Counted from the first letter of the stretch, positions 16,511 to 25,389 are shown. The stretch is 64,000 bases of DNA from Cytophagales bacterium (GCA_020402945.1 JADBYQ010000059.1:19153-83152), one strand, 5' to 3'. The notes: a model not told the origin generated them from the sequence alone. Numbers and translations are program-made.

Positions 16511-16540
16511 GATATAGAAACAGCCAAAAACCGATTATTT

Positions 16541-16909
16541 ATGCCCAAAACGCAAGAAAAAGCCTGCTTAGAGTGTGGCGAAAAAATAAAAGGCCGTGCA
16601 GACAAAAAATTCTGTTCGGACCAGTGCAGGGTAGCTTTTAACAACAAATTGAATCGCGATGAGTCGAATTATATGACCAATGTGGTGAACCTGTTGAGGA
16701 AAAATCGGAGGATCTTAATGGAACTGAACACAACGGGAAAAACGCGTGTGAGCAAAGAGTCATTGGCCAAGAAAGGATTTGATTTTAACTATCATACCAG
16801 CCAATACAAAACCAAGGAAAACGCGATTTACTATTATTGTTTTGAACAAGGCTACTTGCCCGTGGAAAACAATTGGTACCTGTTGGTCGTGAAAAAAGAA
16901 ACCATGTGA
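16541..16909 (+). CDS. Small zinc-ribbon protein with winged C-terminal part (DUF2116-like)
   Basis: The 122-residue protein starts with a zinc knuckle set, CLECGEKIKGRADKKFCSDQC, where four cysteines are spaced as in DUF2116-like ribbons. The rest is basic and helical (NKLNRDESNYMTNVVNLLRK, RVSKESLAKKGFDF) and ends with a YYCFEQGYLPVENNWYLLVV strand. Such proteins are widespread in Bacteroidota with unknown function; nucleic-acid binding is likely from the charge and the ribbon. It is divergent from ssb and sits behind a repeat block that could be its own operator. Confidence 0.75.
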   Translation: MPKTQEKACLECGEKIKGRADKKFCSDQCRVAFNNKLNRDESNYMTNVVNLLRKNRRILMELNTTGKTRVSKESLAKKGFDFNYHTSQYKTKENAIYYYCFEQGYLPVENNWYLLVVKKETM

Positions 16910-16970
16910 TTATTTTGTTACGATTTTTAAATGGCGATAGCAACAACGAACAAACAACTACATTTATCCT

Positions 16971-17717
16971 ATGTGGAATCTACAAGGTAAAAAGGCATTA
17001 GTGACAGGCGGCACCAAAGGCATAGGCCTGGCCATTGTAAAAGAGTTTTTATCACTGGGTGCCGAAGTACTGGTGGTCGCGCGCGATACAAAGAATATTC
17101 AAGGCAAAGTAAAACACTCGGCCAATCTATTCACGATGGAGGGAGATGTCACCCATCCAGCATTTCGCATCGCGTTACTACAAAAGGTGAAAGAGAACTG
17201 GGGCAAATTAGATCTGTTGGTCAACAATGTCGGCACGAACGTGCGCAAAAAATTTGTTGACTATACGGAAGAAGAATATAAGCAGCTCTTCGAGACAAAC
17301 CTTTTCAGCCTTACTGAAATCACGCGCCTGAGCTATCCTTTTCTTAAAGCCGCAGGCAATGCGAGTGTGGTTAATTTAGCTTCAGTCGCAGGTTCTTTTG
17401 ATGTTCAAACCGGGCCGCCCTATGGTATGACCAAGGCTGCCATCATTCAGTTCTCAAAACATCTGGCTGCGGAGTGGGCCAAAGACGGAATTCGGGTAAA
17501 CACCGTTTCGCCCTGGTATATTCAAACACCCCTCACTGAATCGGTATTGTCTCAACCCGATCGACTTGAAAAGATTCTTGCGCGAACACCCCTGAACCGT
17601 GTAGGTCAGCCCGAAGAAGTGGCTAGCTTGGTGGCCTACTTATCTATGGATATGGCAAGTTATATTACCGGACAGAATATTATGGTAGATGGCGGCATGA
17701 GTGTAAAAGGATTGTAA
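16971..17717 (+). CDS. Short-chain dehydrogenase/reductase (tropinone-reductase-like)
   Basis: The 248-residue SDR opens [22 protein letters not shown], the layout of tropinone-reductase-like enzymes. It has the NNVGTN motif, a catalytic serine in VNLASVAGS and the YGMTK active-site tetrad, then [19 protein letters not shown] and a [11 protein letters not shown] ending. It would use NADP(H), judging by the Arg at the end of the second strand (VVARDT). The substrate is unknown. It is followed after 33 bp by an exported serine hydrolase. Confidence 0.92.
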   Translation: MWNLQGKKALVTGGTKGIGLAIVKEFLSLGAEVLVVARDTKNIQGKVKHSANLFTMEGDVTHPAFRIALLQKVKENWGKLDLLVNNVGTNVRKKFVDYTEEEYKQLFETNLFSLTEITRLSYPFLKAAGNASVVNLASVAGSFDVQTGPPYGMTKAAIIQFSKHLAAEWAKDGIRVNTVSPWYIQTPLTESVLSQPDRLEKILARTPLNRVGQPEEVASLVAYLSMDMASYITGQNIMVDGGMSVKGL

Positions 17718-17750
17718 AATTTTTTATTGTAGAATAAAATAGCTCGAAAG

Positions 17751-19016
17751 ATGAAAAAACTACTGGTATTCTTGCTCGCAATGGCCGCCATTGGCGCTCA
17801 CGCTCAGACCATCAAAAATCTTGCACCCGGCAAACCAGAAGAAGCCGGCTTCTCTGCCGATCGTTTGGCTCGAATTGATCAATTGATCAATGATTATACG
17901 TCAAAAAAGTGGATTCCTGGAGCGGTGGTGCTCATTGCACGAAATGGCAAGATCGTCCAATATAAAGCCTACGGTTATAGCGATTTCGAAAAACAAACAC
18001 CGTTGAAAAAAGACGACATATTTCGAATGGCATCGCAGACAAAAGCAATTACCAGTCTGGCGGTGATGATGCTTTTTGAAGAAGGAAAATTTTCGCTGGA
18101 CGATCCCATCTCTCGTTACATTCCCGAGTTTAAAAACCCAAAATTGCTGGGCACGGTGAATTGGTCGGATACCACTTACTCCACTAGTCCAGCTAAAAAT
18201 GAAATTACAATCAGGCATCTTCTCAGCCACACATCCGGTATCGACTATGCCGACATTGGCAGTCAGGAATTCAAAGCCATCTACGCAAAGTCAAAAGTAC
18301 CCAGCGGCATTGGCACCAACAATATTGTTCTGGCAGACAAAATAAAAATACTGGGAACTCTCCCACTCAAACATAACCCGGGTGAACAATTCACCTATGG
18401 ACTGAATACCGATGTGCTTGGCTATTTGGTAGAAGTGGTCTCAGGTCAGTCACTTGATCAATTTTTCAAAACCAGAATATTTCAACCCCTTGGGATGAAT
18501 GACACCTACTTTTACCTGCCTGAACAAAAATACAGTCGATTGGTAGGTCTTCATCAGACAAGTGGCGGTACTCCGAAAAAAATGTTGCCACCGACCGGTA
18601 AAGGAATCAACCCTGACTATCCCGCGACCAAAGGAACATACTTCTCAGGTGGTGCAGGATTGAGCGGCCCTGTTGAGGACTATGCGAAACTCCTTCAACT
18701 GTTTTTAAACAAAGGCGAATACAACGGTGTTCGACTGCTTAGTCGCAAGACCGTAGAACTAATGCTCACCAATCAATGCCAACCACCTATTACCAACCAG
18801 TTTGGTTTGGGTTTTGGATTGGAGACGGAAAAAAATGATTATCAATCTGTTTTTAGTATTGGTTCATTTTCATGGGGTGGTGCATTCAATACACAATACT
18901 GGGCCGATCCAAAAGAAAAATTGATCGGGCTAATTTACACAAACATGTATGCATCACCGAACTATCAGGTCGGTGATAAATTTAAAGTGCTTACCTACCA
19001 GGCGATCGCAGATTGA
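17751..19016 (+). CDS. Exported serine hydrolase (beta-lactamase class C/CubicO family)
   Basis: The 421-residue protein has a signal peptide (MKKLLVFLLAMAAIGAHAQ) and the class C fold. The nucleophile Ser95 and base Lys98 lie in SQTK, and the second motif Tyr216 lies in FTYGLNTDVLG. The third motif is unusual, near SIGSFSWGG rather than HxG or KTG. Members include esterases, D-aminopeptidases and penicillin-recognising enzymes; resistance should not be assumed. It acts in the periplasm or at the surface. Confidence 0.9.
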   Translation: MKKLLVFLLAMAAIGAHAQTIKNLAPGKPEEAGFSADRLARIDQLINDYTSKKWIPGAVVLIARNGKIVQYKAYGYSDFEKQTPLKKDDIFRMASQTKAITSLAVMMLFEEGKFSLDDPISRYIPEFKNPKLLGTVNWSDTTYSTSPAKNEITIRHLLSHTSGIDYADIGSQEFKAIYAKSKVPSGIGTNNIVLADKIKILGTLPLKHNPGEQFTYGLNTDVLGYLVEVVSGQSLDQFFKTRIFQPLGMNDTYFYLPEQKYSRLVGLHQTSGGTPKKMLPPTGKGINPDYPATKGTYFSGGAGLSGPVEDYAKLLQLFLNKGEYNGVRLLSRKTVELMLTNQCQPPITNQFGLGFGLETEKNDYQSVFSIGSFSWGGAFNTQYWADPKEKLIGLIYTNMYASPNYQVGDKFKVLTYQAIAD

Positions 19017-19049
19017 TTATAATGCACTGCACTAACTACGAACATCCGC

Positions 19050-19433
19050 CTACTCTTGAACAGAAATCTTTTTGTGATAGCCGTTGGCGAGTTTGTTGAA
19101 TGGCAGCGTCACACACAGAAACCCTTCTTCTACCGTAGCAGAGATATTGGCAACATCAATAAAATAAGGAATGGCTTTGTGATAGATCACTTTTGGTATT
19201 TCGATGTTTGTTCCGTTTGATAAGAATTCCTGCTTATAATAGATACTCAGGAAATTATTTATCACTTCCACCTGAAGTGTCGACTCTGCCACACCTGGCA
19301 CCTTACACTTTATCTCTCGATGGTCTTCGTGTTGTTCTAAATCAACAATAGGCTGGCTTACTCCACCACCTATCGTATTGGTTATATCAATAGAATGTAA
19401 TAACTCGGTCGGAATCAGTCTACTCTTTTTCAT
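19050..19433 (-). CDS. Hsp20/alpha-crystallin-like protein
   Basis: Started at ATG 19433 (MKKSRLIPTELLHS), the protein has 127 residues with a single alpha-crystallin-type beta-sandwich: KCKVPGVAESTLQVEVINNFLSIYY in the middle and GFLCVTLPFNK near the end. The core GVxxxxLxVxVxNxLxI pattern matches small heat-shock proteins, which bind unfolded proteins without ATP. The usual IXI tail is replaced by KKISVQE, and the sequence is diverged from well-known Hsp20. An in-frame TTG at 19463 is a possible longer start. Confidence 0.7.
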   Translation of the reverse strand: MKKSRLIPTELLHSIDITNTIGGGVSQPIVDLEQHEDHREIKCKVPGVAESTLQVEVINNFLSIYYKQEFLSNGTNIEIPKVIYHKAIPYFIDVANISATVEEGFLCVTLPFNKLANGYHKKISVQE

Positions 19434-19576
19434 TTTCACTATTTTGTCTTGCTCTACCAACAATCAACATACCATCGAAAGTTCCAAGACAAAAGGACAG
19501 CAACTATGAAAACACTACACTAGACTGAGCCTATTCGTCCTAAATTTAATAAATACAAATACTCTTACATGAAATT

Positions 19577-20338
19577 TTGGCAGCCAGGTTGCAACAAGCG
19601 TGTTTTTTAAAGAAGCCAGTTTGCAACAACCCAACTTTTATTAAAAATAAATTTGCCGCGAAAAAATATACGCTACATTTGAATGTGAGTGATTTAGAGA
19701 CAACCGGGTTACAAGAAAAAAGCTATTTTAAAATCGCCTTTGGGCTTGCCGTTTTTACCATTCTTTACAATCTCACTGAAGGATTGATTGCCACTTGGTT
19801 TGGCTATCAAGACGAAACGTTAGCACTTTTTGGTTTTGGGGTCGATAGTTTTATTGAAATGATCTCCGGTCTTGGCATTGCCGTAATGGTCACCAGAATA
19901 CAAAAAAATGCAGCTAGTCAACGAAGCGAGTTTGAGAAAAAAGCATTGAGAATTACCGGTGCTTCTTTCTACTTATTGGTAGCAGGCCTCATTGTTTCAT
20001 CGGCTCTGACGCTTTACGTGAAAAAGATACCTATAACCACTTTCTGGGGAGTTGTCATTTCTATTGTTTCAATTTTAGTAATGCTATTCTTACTTCGTAG
20101 CAAACTTCGACTCGGCAAGCTTTTACACTCCGATGCAATTCTGGCGGACGCAAGCTGCACCAAGGTTTGTATTTACATGTCTTGTGTTTTACTGATATCA
20201 AGTGGGATCTATGAACTGACAGGATTTGCCTATGCCGATGCAATAGGTACGCTGGGCCTGGCCTGGTTTTCTTTTCAAGAAGGTAAAGAGTGCTTTGAAA
20301 AAGCTACTTCCGAAAAATATTGTAGCTGCGAACACTAA
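19577..20338 (+). CDS. Cation-diffusion-facilitator-like membrane protein
   Basis: The open frame gives up to 253 residues; the true start is uncertain, since the first in-frame codons are TTG and no ATG precedes the conserved part. After about residue 48 there are six hydrophobic segments. The first pair holds YNLTEGLIATWFGYQDET and FGFGVDSFIEM, the CDF signature where the Asp in the second helix binds the metal; a second such segment is LLHSDAILADASCT near residue 190. The cytoplasmic CDF domain is absent and the protein ends in a short Cys/His tail (KYCSCEH). It probably moves divalent metal ions. It ends 4 bp into the convergent ABC permease gene. Confidence 0.75.
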   Translation: MAARLQQACFLKKPVCNNPTFIKNKFAAKKYTLHLNVSDLETTGLQEKSYFKIAFGLAVFTILYNLTEGLIATWFGYQDETLALFGFGVDSFIEMISGLGIAVMVTRIQKNAASQRSEFEKKALRITGASFYLLVAGLIVSSALTLYVKKIPITTFWGVVISIVSILVMLFLLRSKLRLGKLLHSDAILADASCTKVCIYMSCVLLISSGIYELTGFAYADAIGTLGLAWFSFQEGKECFEKATSEKYCSCEH

Positions 20339-21153
20339 ATGTCCGACTTCTTCAACTTCAAATAACTGAAGTAGTTGAAGAGAACAGTCCAACCAAGCGC
20401 AATAGCCACGGCTGTAATGCTCACATAATCTTGTATCTCTTGAAATGCATACCGTGCAAAAGGTAGCGGTACCAAATTAGTGATAGACTCCAATGGGAAA
20501 AACTGCTTCAACCATCCGATGCTTGGATTCAGGCCTTCTCGGAACAGATTGACTTTGATAATCGCTTCAATCATGTGTGATAGCATCAATAATACAATCG
20601 TAAGTCCTGAGCGCTGTACAAAAATTCCGAGCATCAATGCGTAAGACAAAAAAGCAAAGATTTCAATGAAGTAGGCAAGTAAAAACTCAGTGCCTACCAG
20701 CATGTCTGACCAAATCAATTCAGGCGTATAAATCAAGCCGGTAACCATCACGATCAACAACAGCATGCCCACACTCATCACACTTAGCAAAAGGTTGGTC
20801 AACACTTTTGATAACACGAACTCGAAACGACTCATGCCGTCAATAATATTTTGCCGAAGCGTACGATATTGGTATTCGTTTGTGACAGAAATTACAACCA
20901 TTATCGACAACACCAGTTTGAATAATCCGCTGAACCAAATCAGGTTTTGCCAGATATCTGGAAAGTGATACAATGGGATGCGGTTTACATTCAGAGAAGA
21001 GCCAAAGTCTTCAAACTTGCTGGCGATCCATTTCAAGATCTCCATCCCGCTGGCGGTTGAAAACCCTAGGGTTATGAAATACAATCCGCAAATGATCCAG
21101 AACGTGCGGTAGCTAGTCATTTTCTTAAGGTCGATTTTCAGTAAGTGAAGCAT
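20335..21153 (-). CDS. ABC-2 type transporter permease
   Basis: The 272-residue protein has six hydrophobic segments, with a long periplasmic loop after the first, as in ABC-2 permeases. The conserved stretch SVTNEYQYRTLRQNIIDGMSR is the cytoplasmic coupling region of this family. It pairs with the ATPase gene just upstream (36 bp gap). The six-gene block from 24414 runs sigma factor, anti-sigma, two DUF4252 proteins, ATPase, permease. It overlaps the convergent CDF-like gene by 4 bp, with no terminator between. Confidence 0.88.
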   Translation of the reverse strand: MLHLLKIDLKKMTSYRTFWIICGLYFITLGFSTASGMEILKWIASKFEDFGSSLNVNRIPLYHFPDIWQNLIWFSGLFKLVLSIMVVISVTNEYQYRTLRQNIIDGMSRFEFVLSKVLTNLLLSVMSVGMLLLIVMVTGLIYTPELIWSDMLVGTEFLLAYFIEIFAFLSYALMLGIFVQRSGLTIVLLMLSHMIEAIIKVNLFREGLNPSIGWLKQFFPLESITNLVPLPFARYAFQEIQDYVSITAVAIALGWTVLFNYFSYLKLKKSDI

Positions 21154-21189
21154 GGTAAAATTTTAGATGTACGAATTAAGATTTACGAA

Positions 21190-22104
21190 CTAATGTGCCT
21201 CGGCCAGTATTTCTAAAAACTGCCTCTCCAACGTTTTCTTCTTAGTGACCAAGTGAGAAGAAATAATCCCCTTTTCAAACAAAAACTTATTCAAATCCTG
21301 GCTATGAAAACCGTCTTTCATCATTACTTGAAAAATGCCATTCTCTTTTTTTATAGTTGCACTGCCAACAAATTGCTGTAACAATACAGAGAGATCATCC
21401 TGGTAGGCCTGCCCGTTCGCTAGGTGAGCCATTACCTCTACCGTCTCTTCGCCCTTGCCCACTTCATCTACAGGCCCGCTGTGCATGAGCTTGCCTCTAC
21501 GCAATACGGCAAAGTGAGTACATACTTTTTGAACTTCATCTAGTAAGTGGCTTGCCAAAATAATGGTTTTGCCATCGGCTGCAATTCTCTTCACGATTTC
21601 CCGTATCTCTGCAATCCCCATGGGGTCGAGGCCGTTTGTTGGCTCATCTAAAATTAAAATAATCGGATCGCTCACCAAAGCCGAAGCAATTGCCAATCGT
21701 TGCTTCATCCCCAGTGAATACGTTCTGTATTTATCATCCTTTCGTGCACTTAATTCAACAATATCCAGTACTTTGGCAATGTTGGCAGGATTAGCACCCT
21801 TGATCATCGCATTTAACTCGAGGTTCTTTTGTCCGCTCAGGTAGGGATAAAAAATAGGATGCTCCAACACAGCTCCAATTTTTTTGCGTGTTAGGTGGGT
21901 GGAAGGCTCTCCAAACCAGGAGAAACTACCGGACGTAGGATTCGTTACGCCCATCAACATACCCAGTGTGGTTGTTTTACCACTTCCATTGGGGCCGAGC
22001 ATGCCAAACACTTGACCTCTTTTCACTTCCAGGTCAAGTTGGTTGACCGCGCAAAGCTTCCCAAAATTCTTGGTTAGCTTTTGAATAGATAAGACAGTTT
22101 CCAA
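21190..22104 (-). CDS. ABC transporter ATP-binding protein
   Basis: The 304-residue ATPase has Walker A GPNGSGKTT near residue 38, the signature YSLGMKQRLAIA near 135, Walker B LILDEPTNGLDP near 155 and the H-loop in ILASHLL. The C-terminal extension after about residue 210 is typical of the BcrA/NatA-like subfamily that works with ABC-2 permeases to export drugs, lipids or peptides. Its start lies 3 bp after the stop of the second DUF4252 gene, so the three are translated together. Confidence 0.93.
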   Translation of the reverse strand: METVLSIQKLTKNFGKLCAVNQLDLEVKRGQVFGMLGPNGSGKTTTLGMLMGVTNPTSGSFSWFGEPSTHLTRKKIGAVLEHPIFYPYLSGQKNLELNAMIKGANPANIAKVLDIVELSARKDDKYRTYSLGMKQRLAIASALVSDPIILILDEPTNGLDPMGIAEIREIVKRIAADGKTIILASHLLDEVQKVCTHFAVLRRGKLMHSGPVDEVGKGEETVEVMAHLANGQAYQDDLSVLLQQFVGSATIKKENGIFQVMMKDGFHSQDLNKFLFEKGIISSHLVTKKKTLERQFLEILAEAH

Positions 22105-22107
22105 AGG

Positions 22108-22665
22108 TTAGTTGTTTTTAGTTTCTTCTTTTTCTTCATCTTCTTTACGCCCCTTCTGCTTCTTATCTTTATCGCCACTAGCAAAGTCTTTAATTTTCTT
22201 TCCAATATCAGTGCTTCCATCAATTGTATTGAATAAGGCGCTCACTTTATTGATGGCTACTTTGCCGAGCACATCCAATACATAGAGGCTTGCAGAATCA
22301 CTCGCTAAAATGACCGTGCCCTTCACGTTGCCATTTACTTCTCTCACAAATACATCAAAATTCCTTCCTTCCAATCTTCCCGACATCACTTCTTCATAAG
22401 ACTCCCTCCGGTAGCTCTTTTTCAACGCTGCATAACCTGCATCCTGAAATTTTTCTTTGGTTTTATTAATCATCACAAAACGCATCTTCTCAATATCCTT
22501 GATTAACTCATCAAAATCTTTGTCATCTTTTTGGTTAAGCATTTTCAAGGTGTTCTTATAAAAATACAAGGACATGCCCTCGTATTTTTTGTCGAGCTCC
22601 ACAGTTGTCTTTGTTTGGGCCACTAGCTCGAACGAAACAAACAGAAGTAAAAAAAGAGTTTTCAT
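22108..22665 (-). CDS. DUF4252 protein, exported
   Basis: Started at ATG 22665 (MKTLFLLLFVSFELVAQ, a signal peptide), the product has about 185 residues. The DUF4252 region carries DVFVREVNGNVKGTVILASD and SASLYVLDVLGKVAINKVSALF, and the tail is very rich in Lys, Glu and Asp. It is a diverged paralogue of the 22826 gene. A stem-loop terminator separates the two, and this gene joins the ABC transporter genes instead. Function unknown; location is periplasmic by the signal peptide. Confidence 0.8.
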   Translation of the reverse strand: MKTLFLLLFVSFELVAQTKTTVELDKKYEGMSLYFYKNTLKMLNQKDDKDFDELIKDIEKMRFVMINKTKEKFQDAGYAALKKSYRRESYEEVMSGRLEGRNFDVFVREVNGNVKGTVILASDSASLYVLDVLGKVAINKVSALFNTIDGSTDIGKKIKDFASGDKDKKQKGRKEDEEKEETKNN

Positions 22666-22762
22666 TTTTATTCTTGGATCAATTTTGAAAGGCAATCTAA
22701 ACAAATCAACAAATCAGCTGGTAACCGTAACGTGCTTTTGGAAAAGAAGATGCAATTTGGAC

Positions 22763-22814
22763 AAAAAAAATCACCCCTACTATTTACCTAATGCAACAGC
22801 AGGGGTGATCTTTT
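22763..22814 (-). terminator. Internal terminator between the two DUF4252 genes
   Basis: ATCACCCCT at 22770-22778 pairs with AGGGGTGAT at 22801-22809 (9 bp, 22-base loop). On the minus strand the stem is followed by eight T residues, so it ends transcription coming from the sigma, anti-sigma and first DUF4252 genes. Downstream genes would be read through only partly or have their own promoter. Confidence 0.8.
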
Positions 22815-22825
22815 GAAAAGGATAT

Positions 22826-23368
22826 TTAGTCCTTCTTTTTGTCTTTCACTTTATCCTTCATTTTGTCCAAATTTTGAAGGCCATCAATATTAACGGATTT
22901 ACCAATTTTGCCCATCTCTTTCAAATCAATCTCCCCGAAAAGTGACATCACCAAAAACTCCTCATTGCCTCCCAACACCATCACCAATTCACTGATTTTT
23001 CCGCCCGATTCTTTGGTAAAGAACTTCATGTCTTTGTCTTTATCGCGCACTGTCATCAATTCCTCAAATTGTCCTGCAGGCACCATTGACAAAGCTTCTT
23101 TGTAAAGCTCGCGAGAATTGCGCGCATCATCTTTTTTCAGAATCTTCAATCCTTTGATCTTGCTGATGGCACTAATCATCGCTTTTTCATCTTCGGTGTT
23201 CCCGTCAATATTCGCCATCATACTGAACATCTTTCCGCTGATGCTCACTTTGCTAAAGCTTTCGTCTCCATCATATTTATTGAAGAACTTCGCAATTACA
23301 TCGTTCTGTGCTTGCGCAGCCACCGACAACAACACCATCATCACCACTCCCAACATTTCCTTTTTCAT
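22826..23368 (-). CDS. DUF4252 protein, exported (first copy)
   Basis: The 180-residue protein has a signal peptide (MKKEMLGVVMMVLLSVAAQAQ) and a DUF4252 body: FFNKYDGDESFSKVSISGKM, EELMTVRDKDKDMKFFTKES and VMSLFGEIDLKEMGKIG. The end is a short charged tail of K and D. It directly follows the anti-sigma-like gene after about 28 bp. DUF4252 proteins occur mostly in Bacteroidota behind ECF sigma factors; the role is not known. It may be an envelope sensor or a target of the sigma factor. Confidence 0.85.
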   Translation of the reverse strand: MKKEMLGVVMMVLLSVAAQAQNDVIAKFFNKYDGDESFSKVSISGKMFSMMANIDGNTEDEKAMISAISKIKGLKILKKDDARNSRELYKEALSMVPAGQFEELMTVRDKDKDMKFFTKESGGKISELVMVLGGNEEFLVMSLFGEIDLKEMGKIGKSVNIDGLQNLDKMKDKVKDKKKD

Positions 23369-23396
23369 AACATTTTTTATTTTAGGTTTTTACTTT

Positions 23397-23918
23397 TTAA
23401 ATGTTCACTTTTTTTTGATCTACCTGTTTCCCCTGAATCTTTTGTTCTGCTTCATTAAATAACTCAATCTTCCCCGCTTCCTTGTGTGCCTTATTAAAAC
23501 TATTCGAAATCATCATCAGTGCCTTCTTTGTTTCTTCTAATGCCATTCGCGGGTCACTAAAGGTATCCTCCGTTTCAGCCGGGTATGCCTTTCGCACTTC
23601 TTCCCGGATAAAGAATCCAGCAGCGGCCACCACTGCAATCCCAGCTGCAATGCGAGCGTAGTTAAAATACATTTTGATCGATTTTCCAGCTGGTCTATTA
23701 TCCCTTATTTTCCTTTTTACAGCTTCGTCAAAACCGCTTGCCTCGATTTTTGTTCTGCGTTGCAGTTCAAAATACCTGAAAAGTTCTGCCGTCTCATTCA
23801 TTTCTGCCGGCACGGAGCCGCGAAAAAAGGAATGCAATTTTTGTTCTTCCTCCAGCGAGGTCTCACAATTCCAATACTTCTCCAGCAGTTCTTTTACTTC
23901 ATTAGAGTCCATACGCAT
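23397..23918 (-). CDS. Probable single-pass anti-sigma factor
   Basis: The 173-residue protein (Met3 is an alternative start) has a cytoplasmic N-terminal region, ELLEKYWNCETSLEEEQKL, which resembles the zinc-free anti-sigma start common in Bacteroidota. One membrane helix follows (IAAGIAVVAAAGFFI, about residues 90-105), then a charged periplasmic tail. Its start overlaps the sigma gene by 17 bp, the usual coupling of a sigma factor and its membrane-bound antagonist. No clear anti-sigma family motif such as a zinc HxxxCxxC is present, so the role rests on position and topology. Confidence 0.75.
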   Translation of the reverse strand: MRMDSNEVKELLEKYWNCETSLEEEQKLHSFFRGSVPAEMNETAELFRYFELQRRTKIEASGFDEAVKRKIRDNRPAGKSIKMYFNYARIAAGIAVVAAAGFFIREEVRKAYPAETEDTFSDPRMALEETKKALMMISNSFNKAHKEAGKIELFNEAEQKIQGKQVDQKKVNI

Positions 23919-24414
23919 TCAATTTTAATAGCCGCTCCCGCACAAAGTTTCTCGCCCTAAACAAATTCACTTTCACCTGGCTCATGTCCAGTTCCAGAAT
24001 TTCACAAATCTCGTTGTAACTGTACCCTTCTATATCACGAAGGTGCATCACCTGCCGCTGCTTTTCGGGCAGTGCTTCAATCAATTCGTTTACCCGTTGC
24101 ATGCTTTCATGTATTTCTGTTTTTTCGTAAGGTGTTAAACTTTCCTGACGAACTTCAAAGCCTTCTTGCATCGAATCGGTCGTTCTGCGTTCTTTTGAGC
24201 GAAGGCGATCGAGCGATAGATTTTTGGTGATGCGCATACACCAAGCCTCCATGTTGTCAATCGCGCCTATCTGTTCGCGTCCGTTCCACACCTTCATCAT
24301 CACCTCCTGCACCACATCCTTGGCCTCCTCTCTGCTGCCCAAAAGCCTGAAAGCAAATCGAAAAAGCTTGTTTTTCGTAGGCAGCACCCGGGTTTCAAAG
24401 ACTTCGATATTCAT
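23902..24414 (-). CDS. ECF RNA polymerase sigma factor
   Basis: The 170-residue protein has region 2 at about 20-85 (FRLLGSREEAKDVVQEVMMKVW and MEAWCMRITKNLSLDRLRS) and region 4 at about 110-165 (ALPEKQRQVMHLRDIEGYSYNEICEIL and QVKVNLFRARNFVRERL). It has the size of a standard ECF factor. It heads an operon with a membrane anti-sigma candidate and a DUF4252 protein, so it probably answers an envelope signal. No conserved promoter for it was recognised. Confidence 0.93.
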   Translation of the reverse strand: MNIEVFETRVLPTKNKLFRFAFRLLGSREEAKDVVQEVMMKVWNGREQIGAIDNMEAWCMRITKNLSLDRLRSKERRTTDSMQEGFEVRQESLTPYEKTEIHESMQRVNELIEALPEKQRQVMHLRDIEGYSYNEICEILELDMSQVKVNLFRARNFVRERLLKLNAYGL

Positions 24415-24474
24415 CGTTTCAAGAGCTAGACGGCAAGGGTTTACAGATGTTACACAAGAATTTCAATTATTTTT

Positions 24475-24543
24475 GGGCGGCTTGCGGGCTATTCGCTACA
24501 ATCCACGCGAGGCGCGTGGGATTTTCGCTTCTATCCCTGCCGC
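24475..24543. repeat. Structured intergenic repeat, copy A
   Basis: The left flank GGGCGGCTTGCGGGCT and the right flank ending TTCTATCCCTGCCGC match copy B at 61810-61900 (23 of 29 and 23 of 25 bases by hand). Between them lies a perfect 7-bp hairpin, CCACGCG (24503-24509) with CGCGTGG (24513-24519) and a 3-base loop. The ends GCGGC and GCCGC also pair. It lies upstream of the sigma operon and of the DUF2007 gene. Confidence 0.75.
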
Positions 24544-24609
24544 AGTTGTAAGTTAATAAAGTTACGAGCAGTCGCTGTTAAATACTATCTTTAGATACAT
24601 GAATTAACG

Positions 24610-24834
24610 ATGGACGAAACTGAAAAAATCATCATCTTCACTTCCTTCGACAATGTAATTGCCGCTAACATTGCGAAGACTAAATTAGACGCCTATGGCA
24701 TCCCCTGCTTTCTAACGGAAGAAAATTTTACCGGTCTCTATCCACTACGCAACGATATCTTTCCTGGAGTACGACTCCATATTTTTGAAAGAGATTTTAT
24801 TCAGACAAAAGAAGTTCTTGAAGACGTGGAATAG
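24610..24834 (+). CDS. DUF2007-type protein
   Basis: The 74-residue protein fits the DUF2007 family of putative signal-transducing proteins: a beta-alpha-beta unit IIIFTSFDNVIAANIAKTKLDAYGI followed by CFLTEENFTGLYP and VRLHIFERDFIQTKEVLED. The fold resembles a small ferredoxin-like, PII-like domain. The family is common in Bacteroidota and Proteobacteria without known function. It stands alone in the + direction between opposing genes. Confidence 0.85.
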   Translation: MDETEKIIIFTSFDNVIAANIAKTKLDAYGIPCFLTEENFTGLYPLRNDIFPGVRLHIFERDFIQTKEVLEDVE

Positions 24835-24927
24835 ATCGCTCCGCTTTTTCAATACTGTAAATTACACCTTGTGTTTGTTGGCTCGCCCTTCGCTTATAGA
24901 ATAATTGCAGAAAATAATAAACTGATA

Positions 24928-25389
24928 CTAGTAAGTGATACCTAACAGCCCGCGTTTGCTCTGGAGAATCATCAGCAGAATTACAACTAATGCAATGCCG
25001 TTAAAAATGAACATCCTTTTATGCTTGGAAATGGAATCGGTCATCTTCTTTGACGTTATACGCGCCATCGTAATGAACGCAACGGCAACGAGCATTCCCG
25101 TGTTGTGCTCTACCAGCCAATAACGAGCTAAAGGTTCTTTCATCGAGGCTCCACTAAAAATCACAACGGGGCTTACAAAAAAAAGAATAATGCCCAATAG
25201 CAACTGCGTGTGTGTGAGCATGAATAGGCCTAGTCCTAGCTGGTCGTCCAACTTAACATAACCTGTCTTATTCAACCACCCAGTCAACGACCGAACGATT
25301 ATCCATACAAGGCTGATTAATATAAAATAACGAAGAATCGAATGGGTGACTAGCAGTAACGAATGCATATGCGATAGTTTAGTTTTCAA
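24928..25389 (-). CDS. Four-helix membrane protein, cytochrome-b-like
   Basis: The product has 153 residues (or 146 from Met8, ATG 25368) with four hydrophobic segments, roughly residues 9-33, 52-74, 95-111 and 125-141. Histidines lie within or beside the helices, in VTHSILRYF, LTHTQLLLG and VEHNTGML, a pattern that could bind haem as in small cytochrome-b561-like proteins. It is a familiar conserved membrane protein of Bacteroidota without a named role. It is divergent from the channel homologue at 25488. Confidence 0.7.
   Translation of the reverse strand: MKTKLSHMHSLLLVTHSILRYFILISLVWIIVRSLTGWLNKTGYVKLDDQLGLGLFMLTHTQLLLGIILFFVSPVVIFSGASMKEPLARYWLVEHNTGMLVAVAFITMARITSKKMTDSISKHKRMFIFNGIALVVILLMILQSKRGLLGITY

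Noticed and set aside
17751..19016. True class C beta-lactamase resistance gene
   Set aside because: Only the general fold is shared; the third motif differs and many such proteins are esterases or peptidases.
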